Assembly: GCA_022705325.1 (NCBI GenBank)
Contig: JAKJER010000026.1
Coordinates: 1 to 64,000, forward strand
Origin: Planctomycetota bacterium
Lineage (GTDB): Bacteria; Planctomycetota; Phycisphaerae; SM23-33
Reading direction: 5' to 3'
Length of the DNA stretch: 64,000 nt
The notes under the pieces are model-generated. The model was not told the DNA's origin. It did not search any database and saw only the letters and a list, made by a program, of their open reading frames with translations. The position numbers and the translations under genes were made by a program. This document shows positions 55,063 through 63,756 of this stretch, one piece after another (position 1 is the first letter of the stretch; the number at the start of each line of letters is the position of its first letter).

Positions 55063-56023
55063 CGACGAACGCGACCTCCGCGAGGTCCTCTGCGACGTGC
55101 TCAACATCGGCGGCATCCGAGTCTGCGTCGCCGCCAGCGGACGAGAGGCCATCGAACTCGCCCGACGACAGCCCCCCGACCTCATCGTCACCGACCTGCG
55201 CCTGGGCGACTGCACCGGACTGGACGTCATCGACGACATCCGCCGCGACGCCTCCGCCACGCCCGCCGTCGTCATCACCGGGCAGCAGGACCCAGCCGTC
55301 CTGGCCGAGGCCTCCCGTCACCGCCTCCTCGAGGTCATGACCAAACCCCTCGACGTCCACCGCCTGCGCGCGTGCGTGACCCAGGAACTCCAGCGGCAGG
55401 CCCGCACCCGCCGCAGCGACCTCCGCACCCGTCGCTTCCGCCGACTGGCCCGCCAGGCCAACCAGGAACGCCGCCATCTCCGCACGCGACTGGCCTCCAC
55501 CTGCGGCGATCTCGCCCGCGCCTACGGGAAGATCTCCGCCCAGCTTGCCGCACAGCAGACCCTCATCGCCTATCAGCAGGACCTGCTCAAGGCACGCACC
55601 GACGACGACGTCTTCCGCACCCTCTTCGGACTGTTCGTGCGGCGAAGCGGGCCCGTCTTCGGCGTGGCCATGGTCTGCGACGCCAACGCCGAACTCCAGG
55701 TCGCCGGACGGTTCGGAGTGCCCCTGCCCGACGACCTGCCCTTCTGCCGGCACCTCGCCAAGCCCATCATCGCCCAGGTCCTGGCCAACCCCACCTGCGG
55801 CACCCTCGACGCCGGCGAAGAGGCCGACCTCTTCGACCCCGCCATCCGCCGATACCTGCCCGGACTGACCCTGCTGGCCATGCCCCTGATCCCCAGCGAG
55901 GGCGAACTCATCGGGCTGGTCATCCTCTACCGCAAGGGCGAGCAACCCTTCAGCCGGGACGACCTGGACCTCACGCGGCTCCTGGGACCCTCCACCGCCG
56001 TCGTCATCCGCCGGAACGACTGA
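55001..56023 (+). CDS. Receiver-GAF signalling protein
   Basis: 340 residues. The ATG at 55001 lies inside the upstream kinase gene and has GGGAGGCAGGA directly before it, consistent with translational coupling. The receiver spans residues 16-130 with D21/D22, phospho-acceptor D65, T93 and K115. An arginine-rich coiled coil (about 132-195) connects to a GAF-like domain (about 200-335; VFGVAMVCDANAELQVAG). There is no DNA-binding or enzymatic output domain, so the protein may act as a phospho-sink or adaptor for the kinase. Gene order and overlap place it in the same operon. Confidence 0.87.
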   Translation: MRGKTSSTIQARTNPTVLVVDDERDLREVLCDVLNIGGIRVCVAASGREAIELARRQPPDLIVTDLRLGDCTGLDVIDDIRRDASATPAVVITGQQDPAVLAEASRHRLLEVMTKPLDVHRLRACVTQELQRQARTRRSDLRTRRFRRLARQANQERRHLRTRLASTCGDLARAYGKISAQLAAQQTLIAYQQDLLKARTDDDVFRTLFGLFVRRSGPVFGVAMVCDANAELQVAGRFGVPLPDDLPFCRHLAKPIIAQVLANPTCGTLDAGEEADLFDPAIRRYLPGLTLLAMPLIPSEGELIGLVILYRKGEQPFSRDDLDLTRLLGPSTAVVIRRND

Positions 56024-56053
56024 CCCCGACCCTCGCCCCGGCCGGGCGGGAGT

Positions 56054-56223
56054 CCAATGTCCCGTTTTTCCGAAAAATCGGACCGCCGGCCGGCGCCCCC
56101 GGAATGAACCGCAACCCGCGGCAGGATCGCTCGTTGCGACGCTCCAGCTCATATCATAATAATAGGAAAAATATGAAAACTATGCGCCGGGACGGGACCG
56201 TCCAGCCCCAAATGGGACATTGG
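56054..56223. repeat. 170-bp segment bounded by a 14-bp inverted repeat
   Basis: CCAATGTCCCGTTT at 56054-56067 and AAATGGGACATTGG at 56210-56223 are complementary with one mismatch. A small GGACGG/CCGTCC hairpin lies within. It could be a miniature mobile element or a pair of regulatory sites. No target duplication was recognised. Confidence 0.45.
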
Positions 56224-56420
56224 CCCGGCCCCGCGCACCGCCATCCGGGAAAAACCGACCGTGCCGCGGTTTTTCTTCGCGCATAAGCCTTTGCGGGAAA
56301 AAGCGTTGCCGTCCTACCTCCGCCCGGTCGGAATTTCGCTGCCACAAAACGACCCCCGAGATGTCCTTACCAAGGGGGGGCTCTCCGCGCGACCGCGTTC
56401 AGCGTCCGTCCGCGTCGCGT

Positions 56421-56454
56421 TCGTGCCACCCTCAAGCGCAGCTTGGGGGTGCCG
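56421..56454. repeat. Palindromic repeat related to the mnmG insertion
   Basis: CCCTCAAGC (56429-56437) pairs with GCTTGGGGG (56441-56449) with one G-T wobble, flanked by GTGCCA and GTGCC. The same core occurs in opposite orientation inside mnmG. Confidence 0.6.
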
Positions 56455-56602
56455 ACACCCCGCCCGTTCACTCGCGTTTCCGCGAGCCTTCCTGAAGGAG
56501 GACCCTTTCTCCGGCAAGCCTCGCCCGCGGCCGCGTTCGCGCCGACTCGGCGTTTCCGTTCCGTCCACGCATCCCTTTGCCACCCATTCAAGGAGCACCG
56601 CG

Positions 56603-57043
56603 ATGACCCGCAAGCAGTACGACGACGACGTCCTGATCGACGACCTGGTCCTCGGCCGCCTGGGCCTCTCCCAGATCGCCGCCAAGCACGGCATCAGCCG
56701 GCGCCAACTGTATCGAATCCTCATGGGCGACTCCCGCCCGGCCCTCAAGGCCCGCATCGACCTCGCCTGCCACATGGCCGACCTGGAACTCCGCCGCTTC
56801 GCCGCCGGCCTGTTGCCCGACCTGCTCAGGCTCCATCTCCGCGAGGCCACCGAGGGCAGCGGCCCCGAGGCCCGCCGCTGCCGCGAGTTCCTGATGAAAC
56901 TCGCCGTCGGCGGCCCGCTCCAGCCGCCCATCGTCAGCGACCCCCTCCCGGAAGACCACCACAAGCTCTCGCTCCGCACACACCTCCAGCAGGTCCGCCG
57001 CCGCTTGAGGATGCTGCCCAAGGACTCTCCCGACGACGAATGA
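56603..57043 (+). CDS. Small helix-turn-helix protein of unknown function
   Basis: 146 residues. The ATG at 56603 has a perfect AAGGAG 7 nt upstream; the frame is open further 5' to 56261, but that part is repeat-like sequence. A helix-turn-helix is visible near residues 12-38 (LVLGRLGLSQIAAKHGISRR, then QLYRIL). The rest is mostly helical with LELRRFAAGLLPDLLRLHL. It resembles phage terminase small-subunit or resolvase-type HTH folds only loosely. No neighbouring phage genes are seen. It is host-like in base composition. Confidence 0.7.
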   Translation: MTRKQYDDDVLIDDLVLGRLGLSQIAAKHGISRRQLYRILMGDSRPALKARIDLACHMADLELRRFAAGLLPDLLRLHLREATEGSGPEARRCREFLMKLAVGGPLQPPIVSDPLPEDHHKLSLRTHLQQVRRRLRMLPKDSPDDE

Positions 57044-57098
57044 AACCGCGCCCGCCCAGCCGCCGCGCGGCACGGGGGGGCGGCCCTGGCAAGCTGTG

Positions 57099-57220
57099 CG
57101 GTTGGTGGCACCCCTTGGGGGCGGCGAGTTCAGGCCCGAAGGGCCGGCAGCAATTAGCCGGGGGCGCAAGCCCCCGGAAGGCGGAGAAGGAACAAAGAGA
57201 GACCCGAAGGGTCGAAAGCA
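57099..57220. repeat. Hairpin-rich intergenic repeat, copy C
   Basis: Related to 63631-63750 over about 120 bp. It contains GGCCC-GAA-GGGCC near 57133-57145 and CCGGGGGC-GCAA-GCCCCCGG at 57158-57177, an 8-bp stem capped by a GNRA-type tetraloop, then GACCC-GAA-GGGTC near 57200-57213. Confidence 0.75.
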
Positions 57221-57222
57221 AG

Positions 57223-57325
57223 TAGCCGGCTGCGCAAGCTCCCGGCACGCTGTGTGAACTAGCCCCCTGGGGGCGCCTAGGAAAGCCCAGGGCGGGGCCG
57301 CGGGCCGAGCCCTGGGAAGCGATGG
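57223..57325. repeat. 103-bp partial copy of the 425-bp repeat
   Basis: Aligns without gaps to 57991-58093 and to the corresponding part of 63134-63558: TAGCCGGCTGCGCAAG at the start, GGGAAGCGATGG at the end. It joins directly onto copy C. Confidence 0.75.
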
Positions 57326-57514
57326 CTCTTGTCAAACCGGCTGCCGCAGGATACGCTGCCGCCAAGGTCGAAACCGGTCAGGCCACGCGCAGGACCAGCC
57401 CTGCCGCGGGCAGGGCAGGCGGCCGACCGACTCCTTGGCCGCTTCCCAGGCAAGAGAGTCTATTCGCCGTCCGGCCAAGCGGTGCGTGGAACCGGAGTAT
57501 CCTTGAGCTGCCCC

Positions 57515-57844
57515 ATGATCGATCCGTCGCAAATCAGGCGTTGCCGCCGTCGGCTCGGTGAGGTGGAAACGGAGATGTCCCGCCGCGGCGTCGAGCGGGA
57601 CTCGAAGGCGTGGCACGCCTTGGTGGCCGAGCGCGACAGGCTGAAGTCCATTTGCGATCTGGCGGACCAGATTGACGAGTACAGGAGCAGGTCCCGCCGC
57701 AGCAAGGACAGTCTCGCGGACGCGTCGGACATTGAGGATCTTGTCCAGTACTGGACTACTGAAATCACCGATCTCGACGGCTGGATGATTCCAACTCTGG
57801 AACGCCGGCTACTGTCCAAGTTGCCGCCGCCGGAAAACACGTGA
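57515..57844 (+). CDS. Small protein resembling the N-terminal helical domain of class I release factors
   Basis: 109 residues from the ATG at 57515; the ribosome binding site is weak (GGAG about 18 nt upstream). MIDPSQIRRCRRRLGEVETE, SKAWHALVAERDRLKSI and the helices up to LPPPENT follow the pattern of the helical domain 1 of RF1/RF2-type proteins, but the protein stops where a full-length factor would start its PCRF beta domain, and no GGQ domain follows. It may be a stand-alone ribosome-associated helper or a release-factor remnant. Position between repeat blocks is consistent with rearrangement. The family link is by eye only. Confidence 0.5.
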   Translation: MIDPSQIRRCRRRLGEVETEMSRRGVERDSKAWHALVAERDRLKSICDLADQIDEYRSRSRRSKDSLADASDIEDLVQYWTTEITDLDGWMIPTLERRLLSKLPPPENT

Positions 57845-57960
57845 TCCTTTTGTCCACGTGCTCATGTTGATCTTGGACATCGCTGAGTCTTCGGCTGATG
57901 GCCGCCCTGGCAACGATAGACGCGCGGTGGCGCCCTCAAACCGAAGGTCTGGGGCCGGCG
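57845..57960. other. Spacer before the left direct repeat
   Basis: No gene. The word AACGATAGACGCGCGGTGGC at 57912-57931 recurs with one change at 62776-62795, in front of the repeats to the right of the cassette. Confidence 0.5.
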
Positions 57961-58385
57961 CGCGTTCAGGCCCGAAGGGCCGGAAGCGATTAGCCGGCTG
58001 CGCAAGCCTGCGGAACGCTGTGTGAATTAGCCCCCTGGGGGCGCCTTGGAAAGGCCGGGGCGAGGCCTCGCGCCGAACCCTGGGAACCGATGGCCAGGAA
58101 CCCCCAGCCCCAACGGGGCGCCTTGGACTTGTGCGTGCCGCTCGGCGGAGAATCCAAGAGGCCCCTCCGGGGCTCCGCGCAACGTGGGCGCAATCCGCAA
58201 TAGAACACCCCGGCCGCACCGTTTTGCACCCCTAAACGCACCTCAATACCCTCTCGCAACCCCCTCCTGCCGACGCCAAAATCACTCCCCAATTATCCGG
58301 ACAATAGAACCAAAGCCGCTTTTCGGCGTGCCGGCGGGGCTTTGCTCTGCACGCGTTCCTGCCCTCTTTCGGAATCTGCTTCTTG
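57961..58385. repeat. Left 425-bp direct repeat (copy A) flanking the restriction cassette
   Basis: Aligns over 425 bp without a gap to 63134-63558, with about 28 mismatches counted by eye (about 93% identity). It contains several short hairpins (for example CCCC-AAC-GGGG and GCCCCCTGGGGGC) and a conserved AATTATCCGGACAATAG stretch. Homology stops at 58385, 58 bp before the restriction gene start. Confidence 0.9.
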
Positions 58386-58415
58386 ATAATCTCCCCCGTT
58401 TCGCGGTAGGCTGAC

Positions 58416-58431
58416 GCCCGTTCAAACGGGC
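58416..58431 (+). promoter_or_regulatory. Hairpin directly before the restriction gene ribosome binding site
   Basis: GCCCGTT and AACGGGC form a 7-bp stem with a 2-nt gap just upstream of GGGAG, 13 bp before the GTG. A possible -10 (GATAAT at 58385-58390) sits exactly at the edge of the repeat. Translational control is speculative. Confidence 0.3.
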
Positions 58432-58443
58432 CGGGAGCCTTGC

Positions 58444-61365
58444 GTGAGCGACTTGCGTAAAGAGAAGATCGCCCAGTTCACCGCCTGGGCGGCCGAGCAC
58501 ATCAGCGGGGACGAAAAGGGCGAGGCCCAGATCTTCCTCGACCGCCTGTTCCAGGCCTTCGGCCAGCGCGGCCTCCGCGAGGCCGGCGCCACGCTCGAAA
58601 TGCGCGTCAAGAAGGCCGACGCCGGCGGCACCGCCTTCGCCGACCTCGTCTGGAAGCCCATCGTCCTCATCGAAATGAAGCGCCGCGGCAGCGACCTCCG
58701 CCGCCACTACCGCCAGGCCTTCGATTACTGGACCCGCCTTGTCCCGGGCCGCCCGCGATACGTCGTCCTCTGCAACTTCGACGAGTTCTGGGTCTTCGAT
58801 TTCGAGAACCAGATGGACGAGCCGGTCGACCGCGTCGACCTGGCCGAGCTGAGCGACCGCTACGGGCCCCTGGCCTTCCTGTTCCCCACGCAGGAACGCC
58901 CAGTCTTCGGAAACGACCACGTCGCCGTCACCCGCGAGGCGGCCGACTACCTGGCCGTCTGCTTCAACAAGCTCATCGCCCGCAACGTCGACCGCGAGCT
59001 CGCCCAGCGGTTCATCCTCCAGACGCTCGTCGCACTCTTCTCCGAAGATATCGGCCTGCTCGAACGCTACACCCTCTCCCGCCTGCTGGACGACTGCCAC
59101 TCCCCCCGCGACAGCTTCGACCTGCTCGGCGGGCTGTTCGTCGAGATGAACACGCCCGGCCGTACCGCCGGCGGGCGCTTCACGGGCGTGGACTACTTCA
59201 ACGGCGGCATCTTCGCCACCCCTGCCCGCGTCGAGCTCTACGACGACGAGCTCGCCCAGCTTCGCGCCGCCTGCCGGGCCGACTGGTCCCGCGTCCGCCC
59301 GGAAATCTTCGGCACGATCTTCGAGCATTCGATGGGCAAGAAAGAGCGGGCCGCCTACGGCGCCCACTTCACCAGCCCCGTCGACATCATGAAGATCGTC
59401 CGCCCGACCATCGTCGCCCCGTGGTCCGAGCGCATCGAGTCCGCCCGCACGCTGAAGGAGCTCCGCGACCTGTTGCTGCGGATGCAGCACTACACCGTCC
59501 TCGACCCGGCCTGCGGGTCGGGCAACTTCCTCTACATCGCCTACCGCGAGCTCAAAAGCCTCGAAGCCCGCATCCTGGAGCGCATCGCCGCCCTTTCGGA
59601 GCGCGTCGATCCCGCCCAGCGCGTCCTGAGCTTCGTCACCGCGCGACAGTTCTTCGGGCTGGATATCAGCCCCTTCGCCGTCGAGTTGGCCAAGGTGACC
59701 ATGATGATCGCCCGAAAGCTCGCCATCGACGAGTTGCACATCCACGAGCCCGCCCTCCCCCTGGACAACCTAGACGCCAACTTCCGCGCCGCCGACGCGC
59801 TGATCACCCCCGAAGGCCAGGTCGCCCCCTGGCCCAAGGCCGACGTGATCATCGGCAATCCCCCGTTCCTGGGCGCCAAACGACTCAAGCCCGAGCGCGG
59901 GCCCGACTACGTCAACGCCGTCCGCAAGCTCTACCCCGACGTCCCCGGCATGGCCGACTACTGCGTCCACTGGATCCGCCGCGCGCACGACCACCTTCCG
60001 CCCTGCACCGCCGCCGACCCCTTCGCCGGGCGGGCCGGGCTCGTCGGCACCCAGAACATCCGAAACAACCAGTCCCGCGTGGGCGGACTGGACCACGTCG
60101 TCAAGACCGGGGCCATCGTCGAAGCCGTCGACAACCAGCCCTGGTCCGGCGAGGCCAACGTCCACGTCTCCATCGTCAACTGGGCCAAGACCCAGGACCC
60201 CAGCCTCCTGCCCGCCAGGCGCCGCCTCTGGTCCAAGGCCGACCCCGCCCCCGGCACGCCCAAAAAGCCCCGCAAACGCGGCAGCGGCCCGGCCAGCAAG
60301 GAGTTCGAACTCCACTACCGCGACTGCGAATTCATCAACTCCGCACTGTCCGACCAGACCGACGTGAGCGGGGCACAGAGGTTGCGATGCAACACGGAAC
60401 CCCAAATGGTATTTCAGGGGCAAGTTCCGGGGCACGACGCATTTGTTCTGGCACCTGCTGATGCTAAATCACTTATTCGTTTGGATGAGCGGAACAGCGG
60501 AGTCATTCACCCCTTTATGGTGGGGCGGGATCTCGTATCAGGAAATGGGAAGCCGACACGGTTTGTGATTGACTTTCAGGGTATGGATCTTCTGCACGCA
60601 AGCGGGTATACACGTCCGTTCAAGATCATTGAGCGGATCGTACTACCCGACAGAGAGAAGAAGGCAAGAGAAGGAGCGACAGAAGACGGGACACTCCGCC
60701 CTCACCACCAGTTGTTCTTGCGATACTGGTGGAGGCATTCGTACGATCGCCCCGAGATGTTCCGGGCCATAAAAGGAACCCCCCGATACATAGTCTGCTC
60801 CCGTGTGACAAAGCGCCCTGTCTTTGCCTTTGTTGATAGTTGCATTCATCCTGATAACGCGCTGATGGTCTTTCCATTTCCCGACGACTATAGTTTCGGG
60901 ATTCTCCAATCGAGCCTGCACTGGCTGTGGTTCGTGACGAAGTGCTCCAAGCTGAAATCCGATTTCCGCTACACGCCGGATACCGTCTTCGATACCTTCC
61001 CCTGGCCGCAGGCGCCGACGCCCGCCCAGGTGGACGCCGTCGCCGCCGCCGGACGCGAAATCCGCCGCATCCGCGACGCCGCCCTCGCCCACACCCGCGG
61101 CGGCCTCCGGGCCTTGTATCGCACCCTGGAATTGCCCGGCCGCAACGAGCTCAAGGACGCCCACGCCGCCCTGGACGCCGCCGCGCTGGCCGCCTACGGC
61201 TTCGACCCCGCCGCCGACCTCCTGGCCCAACTCTTGGCCCTCAACCTCTCCGTCGCCGCCACCCTGGACGCCGGCGAGCCCGCCACCGCCCCCGGAATCC
61301 CGCCAACCTACCCGAACCCCCAAGCCCTGGTGAGCGGGGATTGCATCTCGTCAACCACGGGGTGA
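58444..61365 (+). CDS. MmeI-like type IIL restriction-modification enzyme
   Basis: 973 residues from a GTG at 58444 with GGGAG 6 nt upstream. The N-terminal nuclease has a PD-(D/E)xK site: D67, E77 and K79 with the D-x9-E-x-K spacing of MmeI. A helical spacer (about 150-330) follows, then a gamma-class N6-adenine methyltransferase with SAM motif DPACGSGNF (D354 onward) and catalytic NPPF (N472 onward). The target recognition region is about 620-850, and a helical C terminus follows. One protein both methylates and cuts, so no separate subunits are needed. Base composition drops sharply in 60370-60975 relative to both sides, inside the recognition domain. The next gene starts 3 bp after the stop. 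Length is close to MmeI (919 residues). Confidence 0.9.
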   Translation: MSDLRKEKIAQFTAWAAEHISGDEKGEAQIFLDRLFQAFGQRGLREAGATLEMRVKKADAGGTAFADLVWKPIVLIEMKRRGSDLRRHYRQAFDYWTRLVPGRPRYVVLCNFDEFWVFDFENQMDEPVDRVDLAELSDRYGPLAFLFPTQERPVFGNDHVAVTREAADYLAVCFNKLIARNVDRELAQRFILQTLVALFSEDIGLLERYTLSRLLDDCHSPRDSFDLLGGLFVEMNTPGRTAGGRFTGVDYFNGGIFATPARVELYDDELAQLRAACRADWSRVRPEIFGTIFEHSMGKKERAAYGAHFTSPVDIMKIVRPTIVAPWSERIESARTLKELRDLLLRMQHYTVLDPACGSGNFLYIAYRELKSLEARILERIAALSERVDPAQRVLSFVTARQFFGLDISPFAVELAKVTMMIARKLAIDELHIHEPALPLDNLDANFRAADALITPEGQVAPWPKADVIIGNPPFLGAKRLKPERGPDYVNAVRKLYPDVPGMADYCVHWIRRAHDHLPPCTAADPFAGRAGLVGTQNIRNNQSRVGGLDHVVKTGAIVEAVDNQPWSGEANVHVSIVNWAKTQDPSLLPARRRLWSKADPAPGTPKKPRKRGSGPASKEFELHYRDCEFINSALSDQTDVSGAQRLRCNTEPQMVFQGQVPGHDAFVLAPADAKSLIRLDERNSGVIHPFMVGRDLVSGNGKPTRFVIDFQGMDLLHASGYTRPFKIIERIVLPDREKKAREGATEDGTLRPHHQLFLRYWWRHSYDRPEMFRAIKGTPRYIVCSRVTKRPVFAFVDSCIHPDNALMVFPFPDDYSFGILQSSLHWLWFVTKCSKLKSDFRYTPDTVFDTFPWPQAPTPAQVDAVAAAGREIRRIRDAALAHTRGGLRALYRTLELPGRNELKDAHAALDAAALAAYGFDPAADLLAQLLALNLSVAATLDAGEPATAPGIPPTYPNPQALVSGDCISSTTG

Positions 61366-61368
61366 AGC

Positions 61369-62721
61369 ATGATCCTTAGCTTCAATGATGATAGATCGGC
61401 AATCTTGCAGCGACGCTTTGAACTCGACTGTGTCGAGATGTCGCTGGAGAGGCAGGGCAGAAACACGGATCACTGCAAAGGAGCAGGATTTTTAAGACTT
61501 GGCGAGGATGGGCACCTGCGTTTTCGGCTCTATCCCCATAACCAGCATGAAGCGCCAAGGCCCGCTCGCAACTTTTGTGCGGGAAAGATCATATCGACGG
61601 AAGAACTCTATACACTTAATGGCAGGGATATGAAGGGACGCTTGTGGGTGGCCCGAAATGTTTATCCAGAATACAATCGGTCACCATCCGGCTCGTTAGT
61701 GTTTGGCGATCTCTCCTTAATACAGTATAGTGAGAGACATTCCTATAAACACGCCAGTACTGTGGTCAATCTGTACGCTGCTCATCCGTTTGATTTTCCG
61801 AACAACGTTGGAACTGATACAATAGTCCGTCGCAAAGGAGAAGACATCTGTCATCGCAGCACGTTGGATGTTGCTGAAATCCATTCCGGGCGTCAGCAGA
61901 TAAGAATCGAGTCCGTCGAGCCTGAGGGAACCGTTGTCACAGTGCAGGACCCAGACGATTCCTCCGCGATCTGGTTGAGAGACAGGTTGACAGAGGCCTT
62001 GAACTTTGTTCGCGGCACAATCACGTCCTGGATTGTGATGGAGATGCAAGAAGATGACTGCGACACAGTGTATGTTCGTGGCGGCACCGGGAAAAAGGCA
62101 GCCACGCCCGAAGCAAGTCCCCCAGTGAATACTCACCTCTATGGATATCGCCAAGACGTGTATGACCTACTGTCAGCGTACTTTCAGTATGTATTGGGTC
62201 ATCGTACCACAGGGTATCACCCGCTTTCGAATATACTATATTCAATGATCGACGCGAATAGTCTAGCAATGGAATCTCGCGTGTTACCGCTATGCGTTGC
62301 CGTAGAAGGTATGGCTGGGCTGTTTCCGGGGTACACTGATGCCAGTGCCAGCAATGCAGAAAGGGAACGCATAGCCGTCGCCATAGAGCAGAGTCTCGCA
62401 TCACAAGGCATGAAGGAGAGAGCAAAGGGTGCAATACAAAATATTAGTCAGCCACGGGCCGTGGACTTGCTAATGGCCCTTGTGAAGAAAGGTGTGATTC
62501 GGGAGGAATTGGTCAGGCGATGGAAGAGACTTCGTAATCGCACAGTCCATGCTAACATGGTAGCAGACATGCCGCTTCAGCAGCTATTGAACGAAATGGA
62601 TGCCGTCCGTACACTCATACACGAGCTCGTATTCCTTCTCATTGGTTATAAGGGGAGATATACAGACTACTCTGTCGAAGGGTGGCCCGACAGGCAAGCC
62701 GCTGCATTCAATGAAGAGTGA
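61369..62721 (+). CDS. HEPN-domain protein coupled to the restriction gene
   Basis: 450 residues, beginning 3 bp after the restriction gene stop, so expressed with it. The C-terminal helical domain carries the HEPN ribonuclease motif R-x4-6-H: R389, N390, H394 (RNRTVH). Upstream helices include LPLCVAVEGMAGLFPG. The N-terminal half is beta-rich (GFLRLGEDGHLRFRLYPHN) and reminds one of ApeA-type N-terminal domains, but I do not claim membership. HEPN proteins of this kind act as RNA-cutting abortive-infection effectors. Composition is much more AT-rich than the host, like the recognition region of the preceding gene, which suggests recent acquisition. Function as a second defence layer is inferred. 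Confidence 0.72.
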   Translation: MILSFNDDRSAILQRRFELDCVEMSLERQGRNTDHCKGAGFLRLGEDGHLRFRLYPHNQHEAPRPARNFCAGKIISTEELYTLNGRDMKGRLWVARNVYPEYNRSPSGSLVFGDLSLIQYSERHSYKHASTVVNLYAAHPFDFPNNVGTDTIVRRKGEDICHRSTLDVAEIHSGRQQIRIESVEPEGTVVTVQDPDDSSAIWLRDRLTEALNFVRGTITSWIVMEMQEDDCDTVYVRGGTGKKAATPEASPPVNTHLYGYRQDVYDLLSAYFQYVLGHRTTGYHPLSNILYSMIDANSLAMESRVLPLCVAVEGMAGLFPGYTDASASNAERERIAVAIEQSLASQGMKERAKGAIQNISQPRAVDLLMALVKKGVIREELVRRWKRLRNRTVHANMVADMPLQQLLNEMDAVRTLIHELVFLLIGYKGRYTDYSVEGWPDRQAAAFNEE

Positions 62722-62788
62722 TTCGACGGAGGGATGGCTTGCAGCATCGTTGTGCCGGCAGGTGGCTACCCCAAGAACGATAGATGCG

Positions 62789-63032
62789 CGGTGGCACGCC
62801 TTGGGGGTGGCGAGTTCAGGCCCGAAGGGCCGTCGGACGGTAGCCGGGGGTGAAGCGAATCGGCCCGCAAGGGCCGATGAGCGAAACCCCCGGTGGGCGG
62901 CCGCGCGGAGTCCAACCCCAACGGGGTGTCGGAGAATGTCCGCCTGCGCGCCCCTGAACGCGGTACGACAGGCGTCCCGCCTGTCCGCGCTTCCCCGCGG
63001 GCTTTTCCGACGCCCCTTCAGGGCTTGTTGAT
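62789..63032. repeat. 244-bp direct repeat, copy E
   Basis: Aligns to 63757-64000 over 244 bp without a gap, with about 10 mismatches counted by eye. It includes CGGCCC-GCAA-GGGCCG, a GNRA-type hairpin, the GGTGGCACnCCTTGGGGGT core at its left end and GGGCTTGTTGAT at its right end. Confidence 0.85.
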
Positions 63033-63133
63033 GGAGCCGCCTGTACCGGGGGCTCGGCCTGAAGGCCTCACCCCCGGCTACCCTCCTGCGGCCCTTCGGC
63101 CCTGGACACCGAACGGCGGAAGACAGCGTCCGG

Positions 63134-63558
63134 CGCGTTCAGGTCCGAAGTGCCGGAAGTGATTAGCCGGCTGCGCAAGCCTCCGGAACGCTGGGTGGAT
63201 TAGCCCCTTGGGGGCGCCTTGGAAAGGTCGGGGCGAGGCCTCGCGCCGAACCCTGGGAAGCGATGGCCAGGAACCCCCAGCCCCAACGGGGCGCCTTGGA
63301 CTTGGGCGTGACGCTCGGCGGAGAATCCAAGACGCCCCTCCGGGGCTCCGCGTAACCCGGCCGCAATCCGCAATAAAACACCCCGGCCGCACCGTTTTGC
63401 ACCCCCAAATGCACGTCAAAACCCTCTCGCAACCCCCTCCGGCCGACGCCAGAATCACCCCCCAATTATCCGGACAATAGAACCAAAGCCGCTTCTCGGC
63501 GTGCCGGCGGGGCTTTGCTCTGCACGTGCTCCTGCGCTCTTTCGGAATCTGCTTCTTG
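63134..63558. repeat. Right 425-bp direct repeat (copy B)
   Basis: The direct partner of copy A, in the same orientation, ungapped. The A-to-B spacing of 5,173 bp contains the complete restriction-HEPN cassette plus copy E. Homology ends at CTTCTTG on both sides. Confidence 0.9.
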
Positions 63559-63630
63559 TCCTTCGTGAAGCTCGTCCAGCCGGGCTGACCGCGCCCGGCG
63601 CGGGCGCGTCGTCTCCCCAAGCAAGCAGAG

Positions 63631-63750
63631 CGGTTGGCGGCACCCGTTGGGGGCGGCGAGTTCAGGCCCGAAGGGCCGCAAGCGACTAGCCGGGGGCGTA
63701 AGCCCCCGGAAGGCGGAAGCAAAAGGACGAGACCCGAAGGGTCGAAAGCA
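63631..63750. repeat. Hairpin-rich repeat, copy D1 (partner of copy C)
   Basis: Shares the order of hairpins with 57099-57220: CGGTTGG start, GGCCCGAAGGGCC, the CCGGGGGC stem (here with loop GTAA), GACCCGAAGGGTC and the GAAAGCAA end. Confidence 0.75.
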
Positions 63751-63756
63751 ATGGGC

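Larger units (their letters stand above)
56024..56602. other. Intergenic region with inverted repeat and hairpins (579 bp)
   Basis: No gene with a ribosome binding site is visible. It contains the 14-bp inverted repeat at 56054-56067/56210-56223, an AT-rich tract at 56150-56185 (local promoter potential), and the GTGCCACCCTCAAGC palindrome near 56423-56453. It ends in the leader AAGGAG of the small HTH gene. Confidence 0.5.
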
